From Bacteroidota bacterium (GTDB lineage: Bacteria; Bacteroidota; Bacteroidia; Palsa-965), in NCBI GenBank assembly GCA_016194975.1, contig JACQAM010000019.1:62001-126000 (forward strand): a DNA stretch of 64,000 bases, written 5' to 3'. Position 1 is the stretch's first letter. Every line of letters starts with the position of its first letter. Made by a program: the position numbers and the translations under genes. Shown in pieces: positions 42,514 to 52,015 of the stretch. The notes beneath the pieces were generated by a model. It saw only the letters and a list, made by a program, of their open reading frames with translations, was not told the origin of the DNA and ran no database searches.

Positions 42514-44112
42514 ATGCATTACGCAGCCCTGATCTTCCTGCTGCCTTCGCTCCTCTCATTTATTTTCGGGAGACTCTTTGCAATTCCAGGTTCAGATAAA
42601 TATTATCACAAACTTCTAATCGCACTTATTCGTACTAATAAATATTATCCCATCACCACGCACACTTGTTTTGTGAATACAACCAAACAGAGTTATCCGC
42701 AATTGGTTCACTGGTTGCTTTCTTTTTCCAACGACAAAACTTTCGAATGGTTCAATCGCAATATGCCATTTGCGATTAATTTTTTTCTCGGCATGAGTTG
42801 CATTTTTATTCTTCATCTTTTTCCGGGAATGCTTGGGATTACGCTTACTGAAAACCAAATACTCTTTTCTGCTCTCATTTATGCACTCGTGCCTTATGTC
42901 TTCAATCCCGGAAATGCAAAGAACGTGGGGCTGAGTGCAAGGGGAGTGGGTGTTCTTTTCGGATTGTGGTACACGTTTGCGTTGCTCGCCGTTCATCACG
43001 ATCATGAAAATCAGATCATGATGGGAATTGCCGCTGCAAGCGCTTTTTTCATTTTGTTCTCCAGCCAGTTTGCTACGCAATACCTCGTGCTGGGAACAAT
43101 TCTCATTTGTATTTTATTGCGCGATCCGCTCATTGCTTTGTTTCCATTCGCAGGATTTTTTATCTACCTCGTTTTTTTTCCACGGATCGCATTGCGTTCG
43201 ATCGCTGGTCAATGGAGCCACAAAAAATTATATTTCACTCAACTTGCAGATCGCTTTATTCTGAAAACACGTTACAGTATCTGGCGCGATCTCGTGTATG
43301 ATATTCCGAAAATATTATTGACCGACATACGGAAAGGATATAATCCATTGCGCGTTTTGTTCTCTGCTTTCCGCAAGCCATACATTGCAGGAAACCCGAT
43401 GCTCATTGTTGTGACAGAAATGTTGCTCGTTCCATTGGCCTGTGTTGCGTACTGGTACGGGCGCGCGATCCCCGGAGTAGCATTGATTTCTGTTCCTGTG
43501 TGGACAACTCTTTCTCTTTTTTTTCTTACGAGTTTCCGCAAAACAAGATTTCTCGGTGAGCCGGAGCGCTATGTGGAATTTGCATTTTTGTTTGCAGCGG
43601 TTGTCGACGCGATGGTTTTTCCATTGATCGTCATTGGCATTTTACTTTTTCTTTCTTTCATCAGGATAATATTCATGGTAACACGATATGGTGCTGTTGC
43701 CGAACATCCGGATACCGCTTATGAGTCAGCAATACTTGAAGTGCATGAATTTCTTGTTGGTGAATGCAAAAATTTTATTCCAAGAATTATTTGTAACAGC
43801 ACGAACGCGTGTAAATATCTTTTCGATGAGCGCATTCACCAGTACTATTATCTTGTGAATGCGGTGAAGAACGATGAGTTTTCTTTTTCAGAAATTTATT
43901 CGGAAAATTATTCTTACGTGTCGGAAAATATGCTGCCTGTTCTCGTTGAACGTTATCGTTTGAATTTCCTGGTAATCGATACAGCATTGATGAAAAAAAA
44001 CATCGATCAACTGTTTCCGCCCGGCATCAGCCCAAAGCAGGTGTTCCGTAAGGATAGATTTATAGTATATTCAATGCCGGGAAATCAAAACCACAACAAC
44101 GACCCGAAATGA
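42514..44112 (+). CDS. Multi-spanning membrane protein, probable GT-C-like glycosyltransferase
   Basis: 532 residues. About ten membrane segments lie in residues 1-400, then a soluble, beta-rich C-terminal domain (about 405-532) that would face the periplasm. After the first helix comes GSDKYYH with Asp28 and His32, followed by a long loop with HTCFVNTTKQSYPQLVHWLL. A charged residue in the first outer loop, a polyprenyl-sugar-using fold and a soluble tail recall GT-C enzymes (PMT and oligosaccharyltransferase kin). It could side-glycosylate the polymer in the periplasm. A polymerase of Wzy type is an alternative, but an ABC exporter is present. The assignment is weak to moderate. Confidence 0.6.
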   Translation: MHYAALIFLLPSLLSFIFGRLFAIPGSDKYYHKLLIALIRTNKYYPITTHTCFVNTTKQSYPQLVHWLLSFSNDKTFEWFNRNMPFAINFFLGMSCIFILHLFPGMLGITLTENQILFSALIYALVPYVFNPGNAKNVGLSARGVGVLFGLWYTFALLAVHHDHENQIMMGIAAASAFFILFSSQFATQYLVLGTILICILLRDPLIALFPFAGFFIYLVFFPRIALRSIAGQWSHKKLYFTQLADRFILKTRYSIWRDLVYDIPKILLTDIRKGYNPLRVLFSAFRKPYIAGNPMLIVVTEMLLVPLACVAYWYGRAIPGVALISVPVWTTLSLFFLTSFRKTRFLGEPERYVEFAFLFAAVVDAMVFPLIVIGILLFLSFIRIIFMVTRYGAVAEHPDTAYESAILEVHEFLVGECKNFIPRIICNSTNACKYLFDERIHQYYYLVNAVKNDEFSFSEIYSENYSYVSENMLPVLVERYRLNFLVIDTALMKKNIDQLFPPGISPKQVFRKDRFIVYSMPGNQNHNNDPK

Positions 44113-45080
44113 ACGGAAATTCTATTGGAAAAAATTCTTTTCTTGTTACCGGAGGCGCAGGATTCATCGGTTCCAATATCGTTCATTTCCTGGTGAAGAA
44201 TAATGCGAAGGAAGTTCGTGTGCTGGATGATCTTTCAACCGGTTACAAAAAAAATCTCGAAGAAATTTCCGGCAAGATCCGTTTCATCGAAGCCGATATC
44301 CGTAACCCGGAGACTTGTATGAAAGCATGCGATTCGGTTGACATTGTTCTCCATCACGCAGCGCTTGGTTCTGTTCCTCGCAGTATTGCAAATCCGCTTG
44401 CGACCAATGCCGTGAATGTGGATGGATTTGTGAATATGCTGCATGCATCGGTTCAGAAAAAAATAAAACGTTTTGTTTATGCTTCTTCTTCTTCTGTTTA
44501 TGGCGATGACATTCAAATGCCGAAAGTAGAAGAGCGTACGGGAAAATTGTTGTCGCCTTACGCAGTGACCAAAAGAACGAACGAAGAATATGCAAAAGTT
44601 TTTGCCGATGTGTATGGATTGCAAACGATCGGCCTCCGTTATTTCAATGTGTTTGGCCCGCATCAGAGTGTGAATGGACCGTATGCAGCCGTTATTCCTC
44701 TTTTCATTAATGCTTTGATGGAAGGAAAAAGTGCGACCATCTTCGGCGATGGAAAAAATACGCGCGATTTTACTTTTGTGGAAAATGTTGTTCGTGCGAA
44801 TATGTGCGCCGCATTTGCAGACACCATCGGGACTTCTTCACCTGTTCTTAACATTGCTTTTGGTTCTACCGTTTCACTCAATGAATTGTTCAGTGTTATC
44901 GCCAGCCAGCTTGGTTCTTCATTGAAACCGGAGTATGGTGCTTTCCGCAAAGGAGATATACGCGATAGTTGGGCCGATATTTCAAAAGCAATTTCCCTTA
45001 TCGGTTATCAGCCTGTTGTCGGATTGAATGAAGGTCTGAAAAAAACGATCGACTGGTTCAGGTCATTGGCCGGAAAATGA
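44109..45080 (+). CDS. NAD-dependent UDP-HexNAc 4-epimerase, WbpP/TviC-like
   Basis: 323 residues. The GGAGFIGS motif is at 15-22; active-site Tyr151 and Lys155 lie in SPYAVTKRTNEEYA, with the Ser run VYASSSSVYG. The segment AALGSVPRSIANPLATNAV is nearly the WbpP hallmark, so it probably interconverts UDP-GlcNAc and UDP-GalNAc, or their uronic acid forms. Overlaps by four bases the preceding membrane-protein gene and by four the next glycosyltransferase, so all are coupled. No UDP-GlcNAc dehydrogenase is in the window. Confidence 0.93.
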   Translation: MNGNSIGKNSFLVTGGAGFIGSNIVHFLVKNNAKEVRVLDDLSTGYKKNLEEISGKIRFIEADIRNPETCMKACDSVDIVLHHAALGSVPRSIANPLATNAVNVDGFVNMLHASVQKKIKRFVYASSSSVYGDDIQMPKVEERTGKLLSPYAVTKRTNEEYAKVFADVYGLQTIGLRYFNVFGPHQSVNGPYAAVIPLFINALMEGKSATIFGDGKNTRDFTFVENVVRANMCAAFADTIGTSSPVLNIAFGSTVSLNELFSVIASQLGSSLKPEYGAFRKGDIRDSWADISKAISLIGYQPVVGLNEGLKKTIDWFRSLAGK

Positions 45081-46234
45081 TGACCCGGAAAAAAATTCTT
45101 TTCGTCCTGGGAAATATGAACCAGGGAGGGGCTGAACGGCAGTCCGTTTATCTGGCTGAATGGTTGCGTTCCAACACAACCCATGAATTGCGCTTCATTT
45201 CTTTTTCAGGACCCGGACGCGTGAATGAAAAACTGGATAAACTCGGAATCCCGCATACCGTCATCCCATTCAACTTTCATTTCATCGATCATTTCGGCGC
45301 TCTTGGAATGAACCGGCATTCATTGAAATATTTCCGCGAATTGAAAAGAGAAAAAAACAGTTACGCCGAAAAACTGAAACAATTCTCGCCCGATGTGCTT
45401 ATGCCATTCACCTATTACCCGAACGTGGTTTGCGGCCTGGCCAGGAAAAATTCAGGCGCAAAGATCTGTATCTGGAACCAGCGCGACATTGGCCTTGAAG
45501 GAATGACGGGAAGTTATCCGGAAAAACTTGCAGTGAAAGGAACAACTCATTTTGTTTCCAATTCAACGCAGGGCGCCGCATTCATGAAAGAAAAACTGAA
45601 CATCGCGGACGCAAACCTTCGCGTGATCCACAACGGGATTGTGATCCCGGGAAATGAAACAGGAAAAAATGCTGAAGAATTTCATCTTCCTGAAAATTAT
45701 TTTCGCGTCGTTATGCTTGCGAATTTTCATCCGAACAAAGATCATGATACGCTCGTGCGCGCGTGGAAAAAAGTTGTCGATGCTTGTGCTGACCGGAAGC
45801 CACAACTTATCTGCGCAGGAAAATTCGGGGGAACCGAATCTAAACTCCGCGTATTGGCGAAAGAACTGAATATTGAAAATGAAATTATTTTTCTTGACAG
45901 TGTGAAAGATGTAGATGGCTTGTTACGCATTTGTGATCTGTGCGTACACAGTTCACGCCTCGAAGGAAATCCGAATGCAGTGATGGAAGCTATGGCTGCA
46001 GGTTTGCCTGTTGTAGCAACTGACATTGAAGGTTGCAGAGAAGTACTCGGAAATGATTATCCTTATTTATGCAAAGCAGGCGATGCAGAACAGATGTCGT
46101 CGCTCATCCTGAAATTTATTTCAGATGAAAAACCCGGAAAAAAAGTTGGCGGGCAGAATAAGAAACGCATTGAATCGGATTTTTCCATTGACAAAATGGG
46201 AAAGAGTTACCTTGAATTGATCGAAGCAAAATGA
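45077..46234 (+). CDS. GT4-family glycosyltransferase
   Basis: 385 residues, GT-B fold. The N-terminal GNMNQGGAERQSVYL is the family glycine-rich loop. The C-terminal domain has CVHSSRLEGNPNAVMEAMAAGLPVVATD, with the E-x7-E nucleotide-sugar-binding motif (EGNPNAVME). A retaining enzyme that adds one sugar of the repeat unit on the cytosolic side. Donor and acceptor cannot be read. Confidence 0.95.
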   Translation: MMTRKKILFVLGNMNQGGAERQSVYLAEWLRSNTTHELRFISFSGPGRVNEKLDKLGIPHTVIPFNFHFIDHFGALGMNRHSLKYFRELKREKNSYAEKLKQFSPDVLMPFTYYPNVVCGLARKNSGAKICIWNQRDIGLEGMTGSYPEKLAVKGTTHFVSNSTQGAAFMKEKLNIADANLRVIHNGIVIPGNETGKNAEEFHLPENYFRVVMLANFHPNKDHDTLVRAWKKVVDACADRKPQLICAGKFGGTESKLRVLAKELNIENEIIFLDSVKDVDGLLRICDLCVHSSRLEGNPNAVMEAMAAGLPVVATDIEGCREVLGNDYPYLCKAGDAEQMSSLILKFISDEKPGKKVGGQNKKRIESDFSIDKMGKSYLELIEAK

Positions 46235-46244
46235 AAAATTCACA

Positions 46245-47393
46245 ATGAAATTACTGGTCTATTCACCGGATGCATGGTCGGTTTTCTTTCCGCATACGAA
46301 TTTCATTTTCGGCGGGATCGAGATCGAAGCTGCGCATTACGCAAGAGGGCTTTCTGAAAAAGGAATAGAAGTAACGGTGGTTACACGCGATCATGATGAA
46401 GGAATGAAAATGTCGGGGAAAGTGAAAGTGATCGGTTACCCGGGAATGAAAGGACAGGGCCATTGGGAAAAAAGCAGGTCGCTGGCGAATAAGATCAAGA
46501 ACAGGTTGGCCGGTGAAAAAAGGACAGTCACGCTCGTTGAATTCATCGCGCAGTGCGATCCTGATATTATTTATTTGCAGGGATTTTCAAAACAAGCGCT
46601 GGAAATCTCGGAATACGCAAAAAAAACAAAAAAGAAATTCATTCTGCGTATCGCGAGTGATATGGATCTCGGCGGAAAAAACTTTGATCAGAAAGAAACC
46701 GAAGAATGGAACAGAATTTCGCTGGAACAATTAAAAAATATTGTGATATGTTCAAATCACATTTTTGTTCAGAATCGTTCGCAACTGGAAATGCTGGAAC
46801 GTTTCAGTGCAAAAGGTGAAGTGTTGTACAACCCGGTCGATCTTGAGCATCACGCGGATAATAAGATTGAAAAAAAATACGATGCTCTGTGGGTTGGAAA
46901 AAGCAGCGGTGTAAAACGCCCGGAACTCATGCTGGAGATCGCGCGAATAATGAAGTCGAATTCTTTCTGCATGGTTTGTAATCGTCTCGATGCGGAAATG
47001 CATGACCGGCTCAAACAATCGGTACCCCCGAATGTCAATTGGCTGAATACTGTTCCTGCCGATCAGATCGAATCACTTTTTGCATCATCGAAATTGCTCA
47101 TCAACACTTCTTCATTCGAAGGATTCCCGAATACATTTCTGCAGGCGGCAAAATACGGCGTCCCGGTGATCTCAATGAATGTTGATCCCGAAGGAATGCT
47201 TTCCAAACATCACGCTGGAATTGTTGCCGGAGATTCGCTGGAAAAAGTAATTGGCGAAACGGAAAATATCCTCCAGCAGGAAGAAATTTATCAGCGCATG
47301 TCGGCAGCTGCAAAAAATTACGTCACACAATTCCACGACAAAAAAAAGATCATGGAAAGATTTTACAGGGTGCTGCAGGAACTCAGTTCCTGA
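46245..47393 (+). CDS. GT4-family glycosyltransferase
   Basis: 382 residues, GT-B. The N-terminal FIFGGIEIEAAHYARGL and C-terminal LINTSSFEGFPNTFLQAAKYGVPVIS, with the E-x7-Q variant of the usual E-x7-E motif (EGFPNTFLQ). The Gln in place of the second Glu may affect activity or donor choice. Otherwise a complete GT4 enzyme. It lies 10 bases after the previous one. Confidence 0.93.
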   Translation: MKLLVYSPDAWSVFFPHTNFIFGGIEIEAAHYARGLSEKGIEVTVVTRDHDEGMKMSGKVKVIGYPGMKGQGHWEKSRSLANKIKNRLAGEKRTVTLVEFIAQCDPDIIYLQGFSKQALEISEYAKKTKKKFILRIASDMDLGGKNFDQKETEEWNRISLEQLKNIVICSNHIFVQNRSQLEMLERFSAKGEVLYNPVDLEHHADNKIEKKYDALWVGKSSGVKRPELMLEIARIMKSNSFCMVCNRLDAEMHDRLKQSVPPNVNWLNTVPADQIESLFASSKLLINTSSFEGFPNTFLQAAKYGVPVISMNVDPEGMLSKHHAGIVAGDSLEKVIGETENILQQEEIYQRMSAAAKNYVTQFHDKKKIMERFYRVLQELSS

Positions 47394-47441
47394 TTCTTGC
47401 CGTACCTTTCCGGAAATTTCAGCGCACCGTTGCCGCGATCG

Positions 47442-48683
47442 ATGAAAAAGACATTATTTCTTTTTACAAAAAAATTCCCGTTCGACAGGCAGGAAAAATA
47501 TATTTCCGACGAGTTGTCCTTTCTCGCCGAAAAATTTTCCAGGATCATTATCATTCCCTCAGAATATTTTGATGAAGAACGCACTCCCGTCTATCCATTG
47601 CCATCCAATACAGAAATACTCCTCATCAATAAACTTCCGGGACTTTCCGGTGCGCCGAAAAAACACTGGGGAGAATTTCTTTCTGTGTTTTTCTCCGAAT
47701 TTTTTTCTCATCCGAAAAGAAAATATTTTTTTCGTTTTACAAAAAGATACGCGTCCATTCTTCTTTACCAGCAGGCGAGTGCCGATGCATTTACAAAATG
47801 GTTGAATGAAAATAAGATCGACATCGGAAATTCTGTTTTCTATACGTATTGGCTGCATAATTCTTCCCTGATGCTGGCATTGCTGAAAAAAAGAAATATC
47901 ATCCGTTATTTTTTTTCACGCGCACATTCCATCGATCTCTACAACGAATGGTGGCCGGGTATCTCGGAAAAAATGACACCGCTGCCTTTTATGATGTTCA
48001 AATTGAAATGGATTGATAAAGTTGCCGCGATCTCCGAACACGGTTGTCTTCATCTTAAAAAGTATTATCCGTCTTATGTTTCGAAATTCACGTATGCACG
48101 CCTGGGCGTAGACGATCTTGGTGAACGGAAAAACAGGAGCGGAAAAGAATTCACTGTTGTCACCTGTTCGAATCTTTCCGCCAATAAAAGAATCCAGCGC
48201 ATGCCGGGTATTCTTTCGCGACTGAAAATTCCTGTGCGATGGATCCATTATGGAGGAGAAGGTATCGCACTCGAAGAACTCATTAAACAAACTTCGCTTC
48301 TGTCTTCCAATATTAAATCTGATCTCCGCGGATTCACCAACAACGCGATCATCGCGAAGGAATATGCGGAAGGCGATATCGATCTTTTTATCAACCTGAG
48401 TCGTTGTGAGGGAATTCCGGTTTCAATCATGGAAGCACAACGATTCGGAATTCCTTCCATGGCAACTGCAGTTTACGGAACGCCCGAAATCGTGAATGAA
48501 GAAAACGGACATTTGCTGCCCGAAGAATTTTCGGATGAAGAAGCTGCCGGATTTATTTCGAGTCTTGCAGGTGATCTTGAACTACAGAAAAAATTATCGG
48601 AAAATTCTCGCCGGCATTTCCTGAAATATTTCCTCGCGCCCTCTAATTTCCGCGATTTTATCAGCCGGATCCTGTTGTTCTGA
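47442..48683 (+). CDS. GT4-family glycosyltransferase
   Basis: 413 residues from ATG 47442, chosen because MKKTLFLFTKKFPFD is the natural first strand; an in-frame TTG at 47397 would add 15 residues without similarity to the fold. C-terminal GT-B domain: DLFINLSRCEGIPVSIMEAQRFGIPSMAT, with E-x7-E (EGIPVSIME) intact. The middle part (FFSRAHSIDLYNEWW) is longer than average. It acts on the repeat unit in the cytosol. Confidence 0.92.
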   Translation: MKKTLFLFTKKFPFDRQEKYISDELSFLAEKFSRIIIIPSEYFDEERTPVYPLPSNTEILLINKLPGLSGAPKKHWGEFLSVFFSEFFSHPKRKYFFRFTKRYASILLYQQASADAFTKWLNENKIDIGNSVFYTYWLHNSSLMLALLKKRNIIRYFFSRAHSIDLYNEWWPGISEKMTPLPFMMFKLKWIDKVAAISEHGCLHLKKYYPSYVSKFTYARLGVDDLGERKNRSGKEFTVVTCSNLSANKRIQRMPGILSRLKIPVRWIHYGGEGIALEELIKQTSLLSSNIKSDLRGFTNNAIIAKEYAEGDIDLFINLSRCEGIPVSIMEAQRFGIPSMATAVYGTPEIVNEENGHLLPEEFSDEEAAGFISSLAGDLELQKKLSENSRRHFLKYFLAPSNFRDFISRILLF

Positions 48684-48700
48684 CGTCGCTCTATTTTCCG

Positions 48701-48708
48701 TAATTTAG
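48701..48708 (+). promoter_or_regulatory. Possible internal promoter before the GT2 gene
   Basis: TAATTTAG matches five of six fixed positions of TAnnTTTG. A TTG lies at 48675-48677, 23 bases upstream, within the known spacing. The start codon at 48727 follows 18 bases later. Confidence 0.35.
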
Positions 48709-48726
48709 TGCTTCCAACCAGAGCGT

Positions 48727-49380
48727 ATGCTTGTCTCCGTAATTATTACTGCTTACAATTATGCTCGCTACCTCGAACGTGCAATTCGCAGTGTGCAAAA
48801 TCAATCGCTCGATCCTTCGCAGTTCGAAATTATTGTGATCGACGATGCGAGTACAGACGAAACACCAAGAGTGCTCGAAAATTATGGAGAGAAGATCCGC
48901 CTCTTCCGGATGGAAAAAAATATCGGTCTCGCGGCTTCACGGAATTTCGGAATAAAAAAAGCACACGGACAATATGTTCTGTTCCTTGATGCCGATGATT
49001 ACATTCACTCCGATCTGCTGAAAGTTCAATCTATTTTTCTTATTGAAAACAATCGTCTTGATGCGGTGGCTGTCGATTATCATGTGGTGAATGAATTCGG
49101 CGATCATATTGAATGGATCGACGCATCCCTGAAACCAATTGCATGCGGCATCATGTTCCGCAAAGATCGTTTGTTCGATATCGGTTTGTATGACGATGAT
49201 TTCCGCGCAAGAGAAGATGAGGATTTCAGAATTCGTTTCCTGAAAAAATATAATATCTACAATATCATTCTTCCGCTTTACCGTTATCGCCGTCACGGAG
49301 GAAATCTCACCGACAACGAAGCTGAAATGGAAAAGTATCGCCGCAAACTCGACCAGAAACACAACGGATCAAATTCCTGA
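48727..49380 (+). CDS. GT2-family glycosyltransferase
   Basis: 217 residues, GT-A fold. It opens with VSVIITAYNYARYLERAIRS, followed by IIVIDDASTDETP and the metal-binding D-x-D in LFLDADDY. Shorter than many GT2 enzymes, which is usual for single-domain members. An inverting transferase acting on the repeat unit. A promoter-like word lies just upstream. It ends one base before the GNAT gene. Confidence 0.94.
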   Translation: MLVSVIITAYNYARYLERAIRSVQNQSLDPSQFEIIVIDDASTDETPRVLENYGEKIRLFRMEKNIGLAASRNFGIKKAHGQYVLFLDADDYIHSDLLKVQSIFLIENNRLDAVAVDYHVVNEFGDHIEWIDASLKPIACGIMFRKDRLFDIGLYDDDFRAREDEDFRIRFLKKYNIYNIILPLYRYRRHGGNLTDNEAEMEKYRRKLDQKHNGSNS

Positions 49381-49381
49381 T

Positions 49382-49912
49382 ATGTATTTTACTGAAACTG
49401 AAAGAACAGGATTAAGGCCGGTCACTGCCGATGATGCAACCCCGGAATATCTTTCCTGGCTCAATGATCCGGAAGTTACAGTGGGACTGGAGACCGGAAT
49501 TTTTCCTTCATCGGCCGCTTCGCTCGAAGCATTTCTCGATCACGTTTCGAAAAGTAAATCGGATGTGATGTTCGCCATCATCGACAAAGAAAAAAAGAAA
49601 CACATCGGGAATATCAAACTCGGCAATATCAACTGGGTCCATCGTAATGGTGAACTGGGAATTCTCATCGGCGATAAAAATTCGTGGGGAAAAGGTTTCG
49701 GAAAAGATGCGTGTGTGTTGCTCGTGAAATACGCTTTTGAAAAACTAAATCTTCATAAAGTCTGGCTCACGGTTTTTTCCAATAATGAAACCGCGGTTGA
49801 GCTTTATAAAAAACTGGGTTTTGTACAGGAAGGTTGCCTTCGCGAACATGTTTTCTCCAATGGAAAATTCGTGGATAAGATCATCATGTCTGTTTACAAT
49901 TCAAAAGGATGA
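49382..49912 (+). CDS. GNAT N-acetyltransferase (RimJ/PseH-like)
   Basis: 176 residues. Acetyl-CoA-binding motif A is LGILIGDKNSWGKGFGKDA (about 91-109), with the family's Q/R-x-x-G-x-G variant replaced by N-S-W-G-K-G-F-G-K. KVWLTVFSNNETAVELYKKLGFVQEG is motif B. It is coupled by a four-base overlap to a cytidylyltransferase gene, in the order seen for pseudaminic-acid-type pathways (PseH before PseF). It therefore probably N-acetylates an amino sugar on the way to a nonulosonate. Confidence 0.88.
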   Translation: MYFTETERTGLRPVTADDATPEYLSWLNDPEVTVGLETGIFPSSAASLEAFLDHVSKSKSDVMFAIIDKEKKKHIGNIKLGNINWVHRNGELGILIGDKNSWGKGFGKDACVLLVKYAFEKLNLHKVWLTVFSNNETAVELYKKLGFVQEGCLREHVFSNGKFVDKIIMSVYNSKG

Positions 49913-50670
49913 ATCCGCTGATCTTCATACAGGCCCGCATGGGCTCCACACGTCTGCCGGGAAAAGTTCTGAAACCCATCGGTGGAAAACTTCAATTACA
50001 GCATCTCATTGACCGTCTTGGCGTGTACACGGGTCGCGGGCAGGTGGTTGTAGTTACGAGTGATAAAAAAACAGATGATGCGATTGAAAAATTCTGTGTT
50101 GAACAGGAAATAAAATTTTTCCGCGGAAGTGAAGAGGATGTTCTGGACCGGTTTTATAAAGCGGCAAAAAAATTTGGTGCCTCATCCAACACCACCATCG
50201 TTCGCATTACCGCAGATTGTCCTTTGCATCACGAGAGCGTGATCCGTTTTGCACTCGATGAATTTGCAAGACACGAACTGGATTATTTCACCAATTCATT
50301 TGCCCCGCATTTCGAAGACGGATGCGATACGGAAGTTTTCCGGTACAGTGTACTGGAGCAAACGTGGAAAGAAGCCGATCTGCAATCGCAACGCGAACAT
50401 GTGACTCCTTACATGAAAGATTCGGGAAAATTTCTCGCCGGTTATAAAAAATACGATCCGCGGTATTGTTTCAAACTTTCGGTGGATACTCCCGAAGATC
50501 ATGAAGCAATAGAAAATATTTTCAAAACACTCGCTCCCTCAGCAGATTTTACGATCACCCAGGTGGTAGATCTTATTCTGCGTGATCCTTCAATTATTGC
50601 TGCGAATAAAAAAAGCGTGATCAATGCGGGCTATGCAAGATCGCTTAGCGAAGACAAAAAAATAAAATAG
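49909..50670 (+). CDS. SpsF-like cytidylyltransferase
   Basis: 253 residues. The nucleotidyltransferase signature QARMGSTRLPGK is at 8-19, with a typical second region around RITADCPLHHESVI. Relatives in spore-coat and flagellin-glycan loci (SpsF, NeuA-kin) activate sugar acids with CTP. Here it should give the CMP-sugar of the NeuB product. The ATGA overlap with the GNAT gene and adjacency to the aminotransferase, SDR and NeuB genes define one module. Confidence 0.9.
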   Translation: MNPLIFIQARMGSTRLPGKVLKPIGGKLQLQHLIDRLGVYTGRGQVVVVTSDKKTDDAIEKFCVEQEIKFFRGSEEDVLDRFYKAAKKFGASSNTTIVRITADCPLHHESVIRFALDEFARHELDYFTNSFAPHFEDGCDTEVFRYSVLEQTWKEADLQSQREHVTPYMKDSGKFLAGYKKYDPRYCFKLSVDTPEDHEAIENIFKTLAPSADFTITQVVDLILRDPSIIAANKKSVINAGYARSLSEDKKIK

Positions 50671-50682
50671 AATTCTTTCCGG

Positions 50683-52014
50683 ATGGAAAAGAAATACATT
50701 TCAGATTTCACACGGTCGGATGAGTATCGAAGAACAATTCACGATCTTATTCCGGGAGGCGCGCATACGTATTCAAAAGGTGATGACCAATTTCCTTTGC
50801 ATTCTCCGGCTGCAATTGTTCGGGGAAAAGGATCGCATGTGTGGGATGCCGATGGAAATGAATACATCGAATGTTTACTCGGACTTGCATCGGTGAGTCT
50901 CGGGCATGCATACGAGCCGGTGCTGGCGCGTGTGCGTGAAGAATTGGAAAAAGGAAATAATTTTTCGAGGCCTTCTGTGATCGAGAAAGAGATGGCGGAA
51001 AAATTTCTTTCGCTTGTTGATGGACATGACCTGATCAAGTATGCAAAGAATGGTTCCGTTGTTACTACTGCAGCGGTAAAGCTCGCACGTGCATACACGG
51101 GAAGAAAATTAATAGCGCGCCCTGCAGACCATCCATTCTATTCTTACGATGATTGGTTCATCAGTTCTACTGCTGCGAATTTCGGGATCCCGCAGGAAAT
51201 TGCCGCTATGACGGTGATGTACAAAGCGGATGATCTTTCCTCACTCAGGGAACTGTTTGAAGAATATCCCGGGCAAATTGCATGCGTGATCTCTGAACCG
51301 GAGAAAATAAATATCCTGGAAAAAGATTATCTCAAAAATGCGATCGATCTCACGCACCAGCACGGTGCATTGTATATCGCTGATGAAATGATCACCGGTT
51401 TCAGAACGGCGTTCCCGGGTTCCTGTGCAAAGTTCGGCGTCGTTCCCGATTTGGCCACCTGGGGAAAAGGAATTGCAAATGGATTTTCATTCTGCGCACT
51501 CACCGGGAAAAAAGAAGTGATGGAACTCGGCGGCATCCGCAGGAAAGGTGAACGTAAACTTTTTCTTGTTTCAACAACTCACGGTGGAGAAACGTGTTCG
51601 ATCGCTGCCGGCCTTGCTACAATAAATGAATTTGAAACAAAGGATGTGTTAAAACACAACCATGCTATTGGCGATATTTTTGTGAATGGAATAAAGTCGC
51701 TGATAGAAAAGCACGGATTAAATGAGTACATCGATCAACTCCAGTTCAACTGGCATGCAAGCATGGGATTCCGCAATGCAAAAAAAGAAGCAGATTTCGG
51801 AATGCGAACGTTGTTCAACCAGGAACTGATCAAACGAGGCGTTTTGTTCCAGGGAATATTCTGTCCCTGCTTCAGCCACACGAAAGAAGATATGGATCAT
51901 ATTCTATGGGCGGCCGATGAAGCAATGAGTGTTTACAAAAAAGGACTGGATGACGGTTATGAAAAATATCTTGCTGGTGATAGCATCAAACCCGTTTTCA
52001 GAAAAATTATCTGA
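50683..52014 (+). CDS. GSA-aminotransferase-fold PLP enzyme of the nonulosonate module
   Basis: 443 residues, class III aminotransferase fold. The PLP lysine is Lys262 in LATWGKGIANGFS. IADEMITGFRTAFPG is the acidic D-E-x-x-T-G-F pyridine-nitrogen segment (about 227-236), and GAHTYSKGDDQFP and AKNGSVVTTAAVKLARAYTG are conserved in the glutamate-1-semialdehyde aminomutase group. In haem-making organisms this fold makes 5-aminolevulinate, but the gene here sits among sugar genes, so amination of an aldehyde or ketone on a sugar acid or its precursor is likely. The substrate is unknown. Confidence 0.88.
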   Translation: MEKKYISDFTRSDEYRRTIHDLIPGGAHTYSKGDDQFPLHSPAAIVRGKGSHVWDADGNEYIECLLGLASVSLGHAYEPVLARVREELEKGNNFSRPSVIEKEMAEKFLSLVDGHDLIKYAKNGSVVTTAAVKLARAYTGRKLIARPADHPFYSYDDWFISSTAANFGIPQEIAAMTVMYKADDLSSLRELFEEYPGQIACVISEPEKINILEKDYLKNAIDLTHQHGALYIADEMITGFRTAFPGSCAKFGVVPDLATWGKGIANGFSFCALTGKKEVMELGGIRRKGERKLFLVSTTHGGETCSIAAGLATINEFETKDVLKHNHAIGDIFVNGIKSLIEKHGLNEYIDQLQFNWHASMGFRNAKKEADFGMRTLFNQELIKRGVLFQGIFCPCFSHTKEDMDHILWAADEAMSVYKKGLDDGYEKYLAGDSIKPVFRKII

Positions 52015-52015
52015 C

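Noticed and set aside
51929-52015. A longer start for the SDR gene
   Set aside because: It lies inside the aminotransferase gene, and the conserved SDR fold begins after the ATG at 52016.
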